42,183 nucleotides of DNA from NCBI RefSeq assembly GCF_913778135.1, contig NZ_CAJYVU010000026.1, positions 1-42,183 on the forward strand, given 5' to 3'. Positions 17,634 to 26,591 of the stretch are shown one piece after another. Numbering within the stretch: position 1 is the stretch's first letter; each line of letters starts with the position of its first letter. The position numbers and the translations under genes were made by a program. The stretch is from an uncultured Sphingomonas sp. Its GTDB lineage: Bacteria > Pseudomonadota > Alphaproteobacteria > Sphingomonadales > Sphingomonadaceae. Under the pieces are notes generated by a model. The model saw only the letters and a list, made by a program, of their open reading frames with translations. It did not search any database and was not told where the DNA came from.

Positions 17634-18923
17634 ATGACGAACCTTCGCGCCGTCGGGCTGGATTTCGGCACCACCAACACGGTCGTCGCCGTGGCCGACC
17701 GCGCCGCGCGTTCCGCACGGCTGCTGACACTTGATTGCGACGGTGGAAGCGAGGTGTTCCGCTCGGCCCTGTGTTTCTGGCAGGATGAGGACGCGCGCGG
17801 TGGTTTGATGGTGGAGGCCGGACCGGCCGCGATCCGCGAGTATCTGGAATATCCGGACGGCAGCCGCTTCCTGCAATCCTTCAAATCGGTCGCGGCGAGT
17901 GCCTCCTTCGACACCGCCCCCGTCTTCAACAAGCGCTATCGCTTTGAGGAACTCGGACATGCCTTCCTCAACCGTTTGAGCGAGCATGCCGGCGACGCCT
18001 TCTCGCGCCTCGACCGTTTGGTGGTGGGACGGCCGGTCCGCTATGCCGGAGCGAGACCCGATGAGGCGCTTGCACGAGAACGCTACGACGCGATGTTCGC
18101 CGGACGCGCCGCCGACATCCATTACGTTTACGAACCGCTCGCTGCCGCGTATAGCTACGCTGCGCGCCTGGCCGATCCCGCCACGCTGCTGGTGGCTGAT
18201 TTTGGCGGCGGCACCAGCGACTTCTCGGTCGTGCGGATCGAGCCTGACGGAGGCGGGCCTCAATGCCGGCCGCTCGGCCATGCTGGTGTCGGCATCGCGG
18301 GTGACCGGTTCGACTATCGCATCGTCGATCGACTTATGCTGCCGTTGCTTGGCAAGGGCGGAGCCTATCGCTCGTTCGACAAGATCTTGGAGATCCCAGG
18401 CGGCTATTTTGCCGATTTCGGCGACTGGTCGAAGCTCGCGCTGATGCGCAATCGCCGGACGCTGGCGGAGCTCGAGCGACTGCAGCGCAGCGCAGTTGAC
18501 GCGCAAGCGATCGGGCGTATGATCGCGATCATCGAGCATGAACTCGGCTTTCCGCTTTACGATGCGGTTGGTCGGTTGAAGCGCGAGTTGTCGTTCGCGG
18601 ACGCAGCCGAGTTCCGCTTCGCGGGTGGCGAGCTGGATATCGTGGCGAGCGTCGAGCGCATTGAGTTCGAACGCTGGATCGCCGACGATGTCGCCCGCAT
18701 GGCGACCGCAGTCGATGAGGCGCTCGTCGATGCGAATATAGAGGCAGGCGCGATCGATCGCGTGTTCCTGACCGGCGGCACCTCGCTCGTCCCCGCGGTG
18801 CGACGGTTATTCGAGCAACGTTTCGGTGCTGACCGGATTGACGCGGGTGGTGAACTCACCTCGATCGCGCACGGCCTCGCGTTGATCGCGCAATCGGACG
18901 ATCTGTCCGGCTGGACGGTCTAA
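17634..18923 (+). CDS. Hsp70 family protein, YegD-like
   Basis: This 429-residue protein has the actin/Hsp70 ATPase fold: phosphate loop 1 GLDFGTTNTVVAVA, phosphate loop 2 LLVADFGGGTSDFSVV and the adenosine motif VFLTGGTSLVPAVRRLFEQ. It ends soon after the ATPase domain and lacks the substrate-binding domain of DnaK, as in the E. coli YegD group. It may be a chaperone-like regulator, but no client is known. The ATG at 17634 lies directly before the conserved N-terminus. The 133 bases to the divergent glycosyltransferase start must contain both promoters. The open frame upstream to 17043 is opposite that gene and is not used. Confidence 0.88.
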   Translation: MTNLRAVGLDFGTTNTVVAVADRAARSARLLTLDCDGGSEVFRSALCFWQDEDARGGLMVEAGPAAIREYLEYPDGSRFLQSFKSVAASASFDTAPVFNKRYRFEELGHAFLNRLSEHAGDAFSRLDRLVVGRPVRYAGARPDEALARERYDAMFAGRAADIHYVYEPLAAAYSYAARLADPATLLVADFGGGTSDFSVVRIEPDGGGPQCRPLGHAGVGIAGDRFDYRIVDRLMLPLLGKGGAYRSFDKILEIPGGYFADFGDWSKLALMRNRRTLAELERLQRSAVDAQAIGRMIAIIEHELGFPLYDAVGRLKRELSFADAAEFRFAGGELDIVASVERIEFERWIADDVARMATAVDEALVDANIEAGAIDRVFLTGGTSLVPAVRRLFEQRFGADRIDAGGELTSIAHGLALIAQSDDLSGWTV

Positions 18924-19412
18924 AGCTGCTACAAAGAAAGATGTAGACTTTCACGCCAAGCTGCTCGGCTACGCCACTACGAGGCCATGTTTTTCACAAA
19001 CCGAGCAGCCACGTTGATTTCACTTAAATCGCTCATCTCGTCGTCGTTTGAAGGCGCAACTGCGCGGTCCGCTGGGCTTTCACGTAAGTGCTGTCGATGG
19101 CGGTGCTCCTCATCACCGCGCCAGAGCGGGCAGCAGATCGCGCGAGCATCTCGGTGCGAGCAGCGGTTGAACCAATTGTAGACCGTGGTCGCGCACCCCT
19201 TTTCAGCCGGGCAGTCGCATCAGCTGCAGCCAACCTTCAGCGTACGCCGATTATACCCGAGATTACCGGCCGATAATAAAAGCGTTCAGTTCTGTTTTGT
19301 TTGTTCGCCAGGTGCGGCTCTGTCACTTTATCGGACAATTAGAACAACGCCATGTGCGCTCTCTCGTGAATCACCTAAACCTTGTGTCATATAGATGCAA
19401 TTCTCACCGAAG
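18924..19412. mobile_element. Intergenic stretch with a truncated IS5-type transposase remnant
   Basis: This 489-base gap holds no intact gene. On the minus strand (about 19233-19033), two frames together give GCATTVYNWFNR and AIDSTYVKAQRTA, which resemble IS5-group DDE transposases (the second is the region around the first catalytic Asp). The remainder of the transposase, the ends and target-site duplications are not recognisable, so this is a dead fragment. Positions 19260-19400 are noticeably AT-richer than the surroundings. The stretch separates core-like genes on the left from the catabolic island on the right. Confidence 0.5.
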
Positions 19413-20672
19413 TCAGGCGGGCGATGCGGAGGTATGACGACTTAAGGGCACTGATGCATCTGCCAACACGCCAGGATTGAGGGATGTACCTGCCTCGATT
19501 AATTTGCGGCCCTGAACATAGTCTTTGACGCTGTTTACAGCATCTATTGCGATCAAGTGATCGTCTTTGAAATACAAAACAGAGAACGACCGCGTTGCCA
19601 AATCGCCGCGTATAAGGCTTCGATCGTAGCCGATAGACAGGCCTGCGGTCTGAAGTTTCAAATCGTATTGGTTCGACCAGAACCAGGGGAACGCGGCATA
19701 GGGCAGGGCATCGCCCACGATGTCGCGCGCGACGCAGCTAGCCTGATCGTTGGCGTTCTGTACTGACTCGACCCGCATCCGAAGCCCACCTGCATGGACG
19801 TTCGCGAATGCGGCGCAGTCGCCAATGGCGTAGATGTTGGCGAGCGATGTTCTGCAATATTCATCAACGTCAACGCCGTTGCTGCCCGCCGCTCCGGCGA
19901 CGAGAAGCGGCTCGACCGACGGAACGATGCCGATGCCGACGATGACCGCATCGGCGGGCAGCACACTGCCGTCAGCCAATAGCACCCCGTCAACGCGCTT
20001 GTTCCCAACGAGGCAGTCTACAGCGACGCCGGTTCGCAGGTCGACACCTTGGTCACGATGTTGCTGTTCGTAGAACGAAGATAGTTCAGGGCCTGCGACG
20101 CGCGCTAGAACACGTGGTAATGCTTCGAGCAAGGTAACCCGGCAGCCGAGCTTTCTCAGGACTGCGGCGGCTTCCAGACCGATATAGCCGCCGCCGATCA
20201 CGACAAAGGTACGCGCGCCTTCGTCGATTTCACGCATCAGTTGGTCGCAGTCGGCACGCGACCTTACCGTATGCACCCCTTCCAAATTGGCTCCGGAGCA
20301 TGTCAGCCGACGCGGTTGCCCGCCGGTTGCCCATACAAGCTTCGAATAACCGATGCTCCGCCCGTCGGATAGCGTCAGCAACCCCCGCGAGGGATCGACC
20401 GCGGTGACCGCGAAGCCAAGCTCCATTGCCACCGACTTGTTCTGCCAGAAGACGGCAGGGCGGATATAAAGCCGCTCGAAGCTTTTCTCGCCCGCCAGAT
20501 ATTCTTTCGACAGTGCCGGCCGTTCATAAGGCGGTTCGGGCTCGAGTCCGATCATGGCGATCGAACCGGCAAAACCCCGCTGACGCAACGCGATTGCACA
20601 CTGCGCACCGCCGTGGCCTGCGCCGACGATCACGACGTCGTACCGTGTATCGGACTTGGTCTGGGCGGTCAT
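19413..20672 (-). CDS. FAD-dependent ferredoxin reductase (class I P450 electron donor)
   Basis: The 419-residue flavoprotein has the FAD-binding [16 protein letters not shown] (GxGxxG at 17-22), [12 protein letters not shown] typical of putidaredoxin-reductase-like enzymes, the NADH-binding [15 protein letters not shown], and the second FAD motif [10 protein letters not shown]. Such reductases pass electrons from NADH to a [2Fe-2S] ferredoxin that reduces a P450. GAGAGGAG upstream supports the ATG at 20670-20672. The matching ferredoxin (27611) and two P450s (34232, 37550) lie further along the island, so the pieces of one chain are dispersed and not in one operon. The gene appears monocistronic. 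Confidence 0.9.
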   Translation of the reverse strand: MTAQTKSDTRYDVVIVGAGHGGAQCAIALRQRGFAGSIAMIGLEPEPPYERPALSKEYLAGEKSFERLYIRPAVFWQNKSVAMELGFAVTAVDPSRGLLTLSDGRSIGYSKLVWATGGQPRRLTCSGANLEGVHTVRSRADCDQLMREIDEGARTFVVIGGGYIGLEAAAVLRKLGCRVTLLEALPRVLARVAGPELSSFYEQQHRDQGVDLRTGVAVDCLVGNKRVDGVLLADGSVLPADAVIVGIGIVPSVEPLLVAGAAGSNGVDVDEYCRTSLANIYAIGDCAAFANVHAGGLRMRVESVQNANDQASCVARDIVGDALPYAAFPWFWSNQYDLKLQTAGLSIGYDRSLIRGDLATRSFSVLYFKDDHLIAIDAVNSVKDYVQGRKLIEAGTSLNPGVLADASVPLSRHTSASPA

Positions 20673-21211
20673 GACGCTCCTCTCTCGGAATGTTGACGTC
20701 CAAGCTTTCCTGGCGCGTCTTAATCAGCTGGCGCAACGCGCCGCTACGAACAAGGCATTCTTATCGTCGGTGCGATCGAATGGCGCGTGTAACCGCCAAA
20801 TGCGTGATGATGGACGTCAATTCCGGCCTCCATGTCGTAGCATGTCAAGGCGACGCGCAGTGCCGTTGAGTTCGAGGGGGTCGCCGCTCGCCACTCAGGT
20901 AGCGATAGGCACGTTATGCACCCTGTCATCGCGTTGATGAAAGCAGCTGCGGGATACGCGTGGGTGATGCCATCGGAGGCCTAGACAACGCCAGTGCCGT
21001 AAGTGAGATTATCCTTCCAAACCGCTTATCGAGCTTCGGACATCGTCGCCGCGCCGCGAAAACTTCGGTGAGGGCCGCCGAATGCCAGGATTGATGAACC
21101 GATATCGCCATGCCGATGTCGCGGATCGCAGCAGCGATATGCCGCGCCGCCTCTCGTACGCCGCGGCCGTGATGCTACGAAGGTCCGAGAGGCATGTAAC
21201 GAAGGATCGCG
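20673..21211. other. Intergenic region, no gene recognised
   Basis: These 539 bases between two divergent genes must contain the promoters for the ferredoxin reductase (minus) and the crotonase operon (plus, AAGGA 6 bases before its ATG). A minus-strand 61-codon frame at 20744-20929 reads ALTCYDMEAGIDVHHHAFGG, which looks protein-like but matches no family I know. The stretch 21111-21180 also has coding-like text on the minus strand (AARHIAAAIRDIGMAISVHQ). They may be remnants of lost genes. I saw no clear repeats. Confidence 0.4.
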
Positions 21212-21982
21212 ATGTTGATCGATGTGCAGATTGAGGGCGGTGTCGCCATCGTCACCATCAACCGACCCGAGCGCAAGAATGCGATCACCATGGCGATGCG
21301 CGGGGCTTTTCAAACCATCTTTCAGCGACTCCAAGATGACGATGATGTTCGGGCCATCGTCCTGACCGGTGCGGGCGGTGATTTCGCGGCGGGCGCGGAT
21401 GTCGGTGAAATGGGCACCGGCGGCGTGCGCGGCAACATGGTGAAGGCGCGTACGCTGCACCGGATGGTGCGAAGCGTGGCGCATACGCAAAAGCCGGTGA
21501 TCGCAGCGGTCGAGGGGGTGTGCATCGGCGTCGCCTTCGCGCTGGCGCTGGCCTGCGATTTCGTGATCGCGGCGGAAAATGCGCGGTTCCAGTTCGCGTT
21601 CCGGCACATCGGCCTCGCGATGGACGGGGCCGCGGGCTGGCTGCTCGAGCGGCACGTTGGCGTGATGCGCGCCAAGGAGATCGCCTATTCGGGTCGCTTC
21701 GTCAGCGGCAGCGAAGCGGCGACGCTCGGCTTCGCGCTGGAAGCGGTGGCGCCCGGCGGTACGCTGGCGCGGGCGCAGGAGATGGCGGCAGGCTTCGCCA
21801 CCGCGCCGACGCTCGCATTGTCGCAGATCAAGCGCCAATTCTCGAACGCCCCCGGCCAGTCGCTCGACGATGCACTCGAATTCGAAGCGGCGGTGCAGGC
21901 GCTGATGACGTGGACCGACGATTTCCGCGAGGGAACCACTGCGTTCAAGGAAAAGCGCACGCCGGCGTATCGAGGCGCCTGA
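21212..21982 (+). CDS. Enoyl-CoA hydratase/isomerase (crotonase) family protein
   Basis: This 256-residue crotonase-fold enzyme has VAIVTINRPERKNAITMAM, the oxyanion-hole segment DFAAGADVGEMG and the active-site region FQFAFRHIGLAMDGAAGWLL. The usual two hydratase glutamates are not both present: His stands where the first is normally found, and Asp where the second is. An isomerase, hydrolase or lyase reaction on an acyl-CoA is therefore as likely as simple hydration. It is the first gene of a six-gene operon whose members overlap by 1-4 bases (21212-26591). The next is a DUF35 protein and a thiolase-fold protein. The substrate is unknown. Confidence 0.88.
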   Translation: MLIDVQIEGGVAIVTINRPERKNAITMAMRGAFQTIFQRLQDDDDVRAIVLTGAGGDFAAGADVGEMGTGGVRGNMVKARTLHRMVRSVAHTQKPVIAAVEGVCIGVAFALALACDFVIAAENARFQFAFRHIGLAMDGAAGWLLERHVGVMRAKEIAYSGRFVSGSEAATLGFALEAVAPGGTLARAQEMAAGFATAPTLALSQIKRQFSNAPGQSLDDALEFEAAVQALMTWTDDFREGTTAFKEKRTPAYRGA

Positions 21983-22353
21983 TGCCGGTGCAACCCGACC
22001 ACGACTATCACGCGCATCTCGCTGCCGGTCGCTTCATGTTGCCCGCCGATGCCGACGGCGTCGCCTTTTATCCGCCGCGAGCCGTGGTGCCTGGTACGGC
22101 CGCCGACGCCGTACACTGGATCGCAGCATCGGGGCGAGGCGTCGTATACTCGTCGACGACCGTGCATAAGCGCGCGCCCGAGGCGAGCTACAATGTCGCG
22201 CTGATCGATCTGGCGGAAGGGCCGCGGATGATGAGCCGGGTGGAGGGCATCGACCCGAACGACGTCCGCATCGGCATGGCCGTCGTCGCCCGCATCGCGA
22301 CGCGTGACGACGGCGAGCCGTTCGTCGTGTTTGAACCGGAGGTTTCGGCATGA
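21982..22353 (+). CDS. DUF35 OB-fold protein lacking the zinc-ribbon cysteines
   Basis: The 123-residue product fits the DUF35 acyl-CoA-associated OB-fold family: an N-terminal helix, a rubredoxin-like part (AFYPPRAVVPGTAADAVHW) and an OB domain beginning ASGRGVVYSSTTVHKR. Usual members carry four cysteines in the rubredoxin-like part. This protein contains no cysteine at all, so zinc binding is lost. DUF35 partners of thiolase-fold proteins (for example ChsH2 with Ltp2 in steroid side-chain cleavage) are needed for the partner's activity. The gene overlaps the crotonase stop by 1 base and the thiolase start by 4. Confidence 0.8.
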   Translation: MPVQPDHDYHAHLAAGRFMLPADADGVAFYPPRAVVPGTAADAVHWIAASGRGVVYSSTTVHKRAPEASYNVALIDLAEGPRMMSRVEGIDPNDVRIGMAVVARIATRDDGEPFVVFEPEVSA

Positions 22354-23489
22354 GCCCGTTTCCACGTGGCCGGACCGCGATCGTCGGCACAGGCACCTTC
22401 GGCACGGTTCGCGCGCCGGGCTACTCGGCGTCGGACCTCGCCGCCGTCGCCGTCCACCGGGCACTCGATGAAGCGGGGCTGGCACTGTTCGATGTCGACG
22501 GATTGTTCTTCTGCCACGGCACCGATACGCTCGGCGGCCTCAGCTTCGCGCAATATCTCGGCATCCATCCCAAGGTTGTCGACAACAACCGCACCGGTGG
22601 GTCGGCGTTTCAGACCATGGTCGAGAATGCCGCTTGGCTGCTGGACGCGGGCGCGATCGATTGCGCGCTGATCGCCTATGGCTCGAACCAGGCATCGGCG
22701 GCGGGCAAGCTCGTCAATACGGTGATGCCCAACCCCTATGAGGCACCCTACCGTCCGATGACGCCGCTGACCTCCTATGCGCTGGCGGCGCAGCGCTATC
22801 TGCATCATTTCGGCGCGACCAAGGCGCAATTGGGCGAGGTGGCGCTGGCGGCGCGGAAATGGGCGCAGCTCAACCCCGAGGCGGCGGTCCGCGACGATCT
22901 GTCGATGCACGACTATCTAGCGGCGCGGCTCATCAACGATCCATTCGGAAAATACGATTGCTGCCTTGTCACCGACGGCGGAGCGGCGATCGTGATGACG
23001 CGCACCGACCGCGCACGCGACCTGAAGGCCAGGCCTGTCCGCGTCCTCGGTGCGGCGGCCGAAACCTCGCATCGGGAGATCATGTGCATGGCCGACCTGA
23101 CAGTGACGGCCGCTGCCGAAAGCGGGCGGCGTGCATATGCCGCGGCGGGGGTGGCGCCCGCCGATATCGACGTCGTGATGGTCTACGACGCCTTCACGAT
23201 CAACACGATCCTGTTCCTGGAGGATCTAGGCTTCTGTCCCAAGGGCGAAGGCGCGCGCTTCGTCGAGGGGGGACGGATCGCGCCGGGCGGCGACCTTGCC
23301 GTCAACACTAACGGCGGTGGTCTCTCCTGTACCCATCCGGGCATGTACGGTCTGTTCACCCTGATCGAAGCGACGCGACAGCTTCGTGGCGAATGTGGCG
23401 AGCGGCAGGTGGCCGACGCCGAGCTGGCGATCGCGCACGGCAATGGCGGCGTGCTATCGAGCCAAGCTACCGTGGTCCTCGGCCGATGA
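22350..23489 (+). CDS. Thiolase-fold protein (Ltp2/SCP-x-like aldolase or thiolase)
   Basis: The product is 379 residues of the thiolase superfamily. The position of the acylated cysteine reads NNRTGGSAFQTM (no Cys), and the second cysteine motif near the C-terminus reads IAHGNGGVLSSQATVVL (His instead of Cys), while the His of the GHP-like motif is kept (SCTHPGMYG). These substitutions match the Ltp2-type subgroup, which in steroid side-chain degradation catalyses retro-aldol release of a short acyl-CoA and not thiolysis. Together with the adjoining DUF35 protein, an aldolase complex is the most economical reading (inference). Its start and stop overlap its neighbours by 4 bases each. Confidence 0.85.
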   Translation: MSPFPRGRTAIVGTGTFGTVRAPGYSASDLAAVAVHRALDEAGLALFDVDGLFFCHGTDTLGGLSFAQYLGIHPKVVDNNRTGGSAFQTMVENAAWLLDAGAIDCALIAYGSNQASAAGKLVNTVMPNPYEAPYRPMTPLTSYALAAQRYLHHFGATKAQLGEVALAARKWAQLNPEAAVRDDLSMHDYLAARLINDPFGKYDCCLVTDGGAAIVMTRTDRARDLKARPVRVLGAAAETSHREIMCMADLTVTAAAESGRRAYAAAGVAPADIDVVMVYDAFTINTILFLEDLGFCPKGEGARFVEGGRIAPGGDLAVNTNGGGLSCTHPGMYGLFTLIEATRQLRGECGERQVADAELAIAHGNGGVLSSQATVVLGR

Positions 23490-23914
23490 ACCAGCAGGAG
23501 GCCGAGACGTGGGTCCGGGAGGCGATGACGGCCCCTTACGCTCACGAGCTCTTCGAACTCGAGGTGCTGTCGATCGCACCTGGCGCGGTGACGCTCGCGC
23601 TGCCGCATCGGCGCGCATACGAACATCAGCCGGGCTGGTTTCAGGGTGCGATCACCACCGCGCTTGGCGAATATGCCGCAAGCTATGCCGCCGCGACCGG
23701 CGCCGAACCGGGATCGGCGAACCTGACGCTCAGCCAGGCCATCCATTTCATTGGCCCCGCCCGCGGTGAGCGGCTGATCGCGGAGGCGAGGGTTATCGAA
23801 CCCGGCCGGACGATCACGCACGCACGGGCCGATATCCATGTCGAGGCGGACGGCGAGCGCCGGCTTTGCGCCACGCTGACGCTGACGATGCGGCACGTCC
23901 AGCCGCGCAAATGA
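23486..23914 (+). CDS. PaaI-like hotdog-fold thioesterase
   Basis: This 142-residue hotdog-fold protein contains AYEHQPGWFQGAITTALGEY and NLTLSQAIHFIGPARGERLI, the patterns of PaaI/4HBT thioesterases that hydrolyse acyl-CoA to free CoA. The central helix motif HQPGWFQGA replaces the commoner N..G..HGG..., so the catalytic residues need checking. It lies between the thiolase and the FAD oxidase with ATGA overlaps on both sides. In this setting it could rescue CoA from dead-end intermediates. Confidence 0.82.
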   Translation: MNQQEAETWVREAMTAPYAHELFELEVLSIAPGAVTLALPHRRAYEHQPGWFQGAITTALGEYAASYAAATGAEPGSANLTLSQAIHFIGPARGERLIAEARVIEPGRTITHARADIHVEADGERRLCATLTLTMRHVQPRK

Positions 23915-25014
23915 CTGAGCGCTACGACGCGATCGTCGTCGGGGCAGGGGTCGTCGGGCTGGCGATCGCACGTGCGCTGTCGCTGGCGGGCAAACCGCCG
24001 CTGATCGTTGAGGGCGAATCGCACTTCGGATCGTGGACCAGCAGCCGCAACAGCGAAGTAATCCACGCCGGCATCTACTACCCGCTGGGCTCGATGAAAG
24101 CCGATCTGTGCGTCGCCGGCCGCGAACGCCTCTACGTCTTTTGCGCCGAGCGGGGCGTGGCGCATCGGCGGACCGGAAAGCTCGTTTTCGCGCACGATGC
24201 CAGCCAACTGCCCGCGCTCGAGGCAATTCAGACGCATGCCCGCAACGCCGGGGTCGAGGACCTTCGCCTGATCGATGCCGCGGGCGTACGCGCGCTGGAG
24301 CCGGCCCTCCGATGTGCGGGGGCGTTGTTGTCCCCATCGACCGGCATCATCGACAGCCATGCGCTGATGCTGGCGTTGCTAGGCGAGGCCGAGGCAAACG
24401 GGGCGATGCTCGTGCCGTCCAGCCGGGTGACGCGCGTGACCCGCGAGGACAAGCTGTGGGCCATCCACCTCGACGACGAGAGTGGTCCCGTCGTCGCCGC
24501 GCCCATCCTGATCAACGCCGCCGGCCTCGACGCACAGCGGCTGGCCGCGGCGATCGAGGGGCTTGAGCCGCGGTACGTGCCGCCCCTGTTTCTGGCCCGT
24601 GGTGTCTATTTCACCTATTCGGGCCGCACACCGTTCTCGCGCCTCATCTATCCGGTGCCCGAGCCCGGTGGCCTCGGCACGCATCTGACGCTGGATCTCG
24701 CCGGGCAAGTGCGTTTCGGGCCCGATGTCGAATGGATCGACCATGTCGACTATACCGTCGATCCTGCCCGGCACAGCAAGTTCCTCGCCGCGGCACGCCG
24801 TATCTGGCCCGCGATCGAGGGCGAGCGCCTGCAGCCCGGCTATGCCGGCATCCGGCCGAAGGTTACGGGACCGGGGCAACCCGCCGGCGATTTCGTGATC
24901 GATGGTCCCGACACACACGGGCTGGAGGGGCTGGTCAACCTGTTCGGAATCGAATCGCCGGGGCTTACCGCCTCCCTTGCGATCGGCGATCTGGTCGTGG
25001 AGCGGTTGCGTTGA
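23911..25014 (+). CDS. FAD-dependent oxidoreductase, L-2-hydroxyglutarate oxidase-like
   Basis: This 367-residue DAO-family flavoprotein starts with the dinucleotide-binding YDAIVVGAGVVGLAIARAL and carries SRNSEVIHAGIYYPLGSMKA, a hallmark of the L-2-hydroxyglutarate oxidase/dehydrogenase group, plus ELQPGYAGIRPK-like text near the end (RLQPGYAGIRPKVTGPGQP). These enzymes oxidise 2-hydroxy acids at FAD. Here the true substrate may be a hydroxy acid or hydroxyacyl intermediate of the pathway (inference). The start overlaps the thioesterase stop (ATGA) and the stop overlaps the GMC gene (TTGA). Confidence 0.87.
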   Translation: MTERYDAIVVGAGVVGLAIARALSLAGKPPLIVEGESHFGSWTSSRNSEVIHAGIYYPLGSMKADLCVAGRERLYVFCAERGVAHRRTGKLVFAHDASQLPALEAIQTHARNAGVEDLRLIDAAGVRALEPALRCAGALLSPSTGIIDSHALMLALLGEAEANGAMLVPSSRVTRVTREDKLWAIHLDDESGPVVAAPILINAAGLDAQRLAAAIEGLEPRYVPPLFLARGVYFTYSGRTPFSRLIYPVPEPGGLGTHLTLDLAGQVRFGPDVEWIDHVDYTVDPARHSKFLAAARRIWPAIEGERLQPGYAGIRPKVTGPGQPAGDFVIDGPDTHGLEGLVNLFGIESPGLTASLAIGDLVVERLR

Positions 25015-26591
25015 GCTACGACTACATCGTCATCGGCGCGGGCAGCGCCGGCTGTGTGGTGGCCGCCCGGCTGAGCCAAGACCCGACGGTCCGCGTCCTG
25101 TTGCTGGAGGCCGGGCCGCCCGACACCAATCCATGGATCCACGTGCCGCTCGGCTACGGCAAGCTGTTCGACCATCCGGTGCTCAATTGGCGATACAAGA
25201 CCGAGCCCGAATCATACATGCACGATCGCCGGATCTCACAGCCGCGCGGTCGCGTGCTCGGCGGGTCGTCGTCGATCAACGGCCTCGTTTATGTGCGCGG
25301 ACAGCGCGAGGATTTCGACGATTGGGCTGCGGTCGGCAATGCGGGCTGGGGCTACGACGACCTGCTTCCGTATTTTCGCCGTGCGGAGGATCAACAGCGC
25401 GGGGCCGATCAATGGCATGGGGTAGGCGGGCCGCTTGCCGTTTCCGACGCGACCGGACCGCATCCGCTGTGCGATGCCTTTATCGCGGCCGCGGCAGAGG
25501 CGGGTCATCCGGTCAATCCCGACTTCAACGGCGCGACGCAGGAAGGGGCGGGCTATTTTCAGACCACGTCTCGTCGCGGTCGCCGTTGCAGCGCGGCGGT
25601 CGCCTATCTGCGACCTGCGCGCGATCGCCGCAATCTGGATATCGCGACCGGCGCGCATGTCCGGCGCATCCTGTTTGATGGACGGCGCGCGGTCGGTGTC
25701 GAATGGATCGGTGACGGGGCGAAGCGAGAAGCGCGGGCGACGCGCGAGGTGATCCTGTCGGCCGGCGCAATCGGATCGCCTCAGCTGCTGCAACTGTCGG
25801 GCGTCGGCGACGCCGCGCATCTCGCCGCGCTGGGCATCGCGCCCGTCCACCACAACCCGGAAGTGGGCGCCAACCTTCAGGACCATCTTCAGGTCCGCAC
25901 CGTCTTTCGCTCATCGCGCGCCAACACCTTCAACGACGACATGCGATCGCCACTGCGCATGGCGAAGGCGGGGCTCGACTATGCGCTGCGTCGCAAGGGA
26001 CCGTTGACGGTATCGGCGGGGTATGCCGGAGGGTTTTTCCGTTCGGCTCGTGCGGGCGATGGCAGGCCTGACGTGCAGGTCCATTTCATCACCTTCAGCA
26101 CCGACAAGATGGGTGATCGGCTACATCCCTTCTCTGCCTTTACCGCGTCGGTCTGTCCTCTGCGGCCCGACAGCCGCGGGCACGTGCGCATCACCTCGCC
26201 CGATGCGGCAACGGCACCCGAGATCCTCGTCAACTTCTTGTCGACGCAGAAAGACCGCGCCGACATCGTTGCCTCGCTCGAACTCCTGCGCGACATCATG
26301 GCGCAACCGGCGATTGCGCCCTTCATTGCGGGCGAACTGCTGCCCGGCGTTGGGGTCGCGGACGCGGCGCAGCTTCTCGATTATGCGCGCGAGACGGGCG
26401 GCTCGATCTATCACCCCAGCTGCACCGCCGCGATGGGGCGCGTTGTCGACGCGTCGCTTCGGGTCACTGGCGTCGACGGCCTCCGCGTCGTCGACGCCTC
26501 GATCATGCCGGCGGTCGTGTCGGGCAACACCAATGCCGCGGTCATCGCGATCGCGGAAAAGGGCGCCGAGCTGATCCGCCGCTCAGCGTAG
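25011..26591 (+). CDS. GMC-family oxidoreductase (alcohol/choline dehydrogenase type)
   Basis: This 526-residue flavoprotein begins at TTG 25011 with DYIVIGAGSAGCVVAARLSQ, then the GMC signatures RGRVLGGSSSINGLVYVRG (FAD) and ILSAGAIGSPQLLQLSGVGD. The C-terminal catalytic region IYHPSCTAAMG and VSGNTNAAVIAIAEKGAEL supplies the conserved His and Asn. It oxidises alcohols to aldehydes or ketones. A P450-made alcohol is an attractive substrate. The TTG start is supported by the 4-base overlap with the preceding gene and by the full N-terminus. It closes the six-gene operon. The last 9 bases overlap the convergent tesB gene. Confidence 0.92.
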   Translation: MSYDYIVIGAGSAGCVVAARLSQDPTVRVLLLEAGPPDTNPWIHVPLGYGKLFDHPVLNWRYKTEPESYMHDRRISQPRGRVLGGSSSINGLVYVRGQREDFDDWAAVGNAGWGYDDLLPYFRRAEDQQRGADQWHGVGGPLAVSDATGPHPLCDAFIAAAAEAGHPVNPDFNGATQEGAGYFQTTSRRGRRCSAAVAYLRPARDRRNLDIATGAHVRRILFDGRRAVGVEWIGDGAKREARATREVILSAGAIGSPQLLQLSGVGDAAHLAALGIAPVHHNPEVGANLQDHLQVRTVFRSSRANTFNDDMRSPLRMAKAGLDYALRRKGPLTVSAGYAGGFFRSARAGDGRPDVQVHFITFSTDKMGDRLHPFSAFTASVCPLRPDSRGHVRITSPDAATAPEILVNFLSTQKDRADIVASLELLRDIMAQPAIAPFIAGELLPGVGVADAAQLLDYARETGGSIYHPSCTAAMGRVVDASLRVTGVDGLRVVDASIMPAVVSGNTNAAVIAIAEKGAELIRRSA

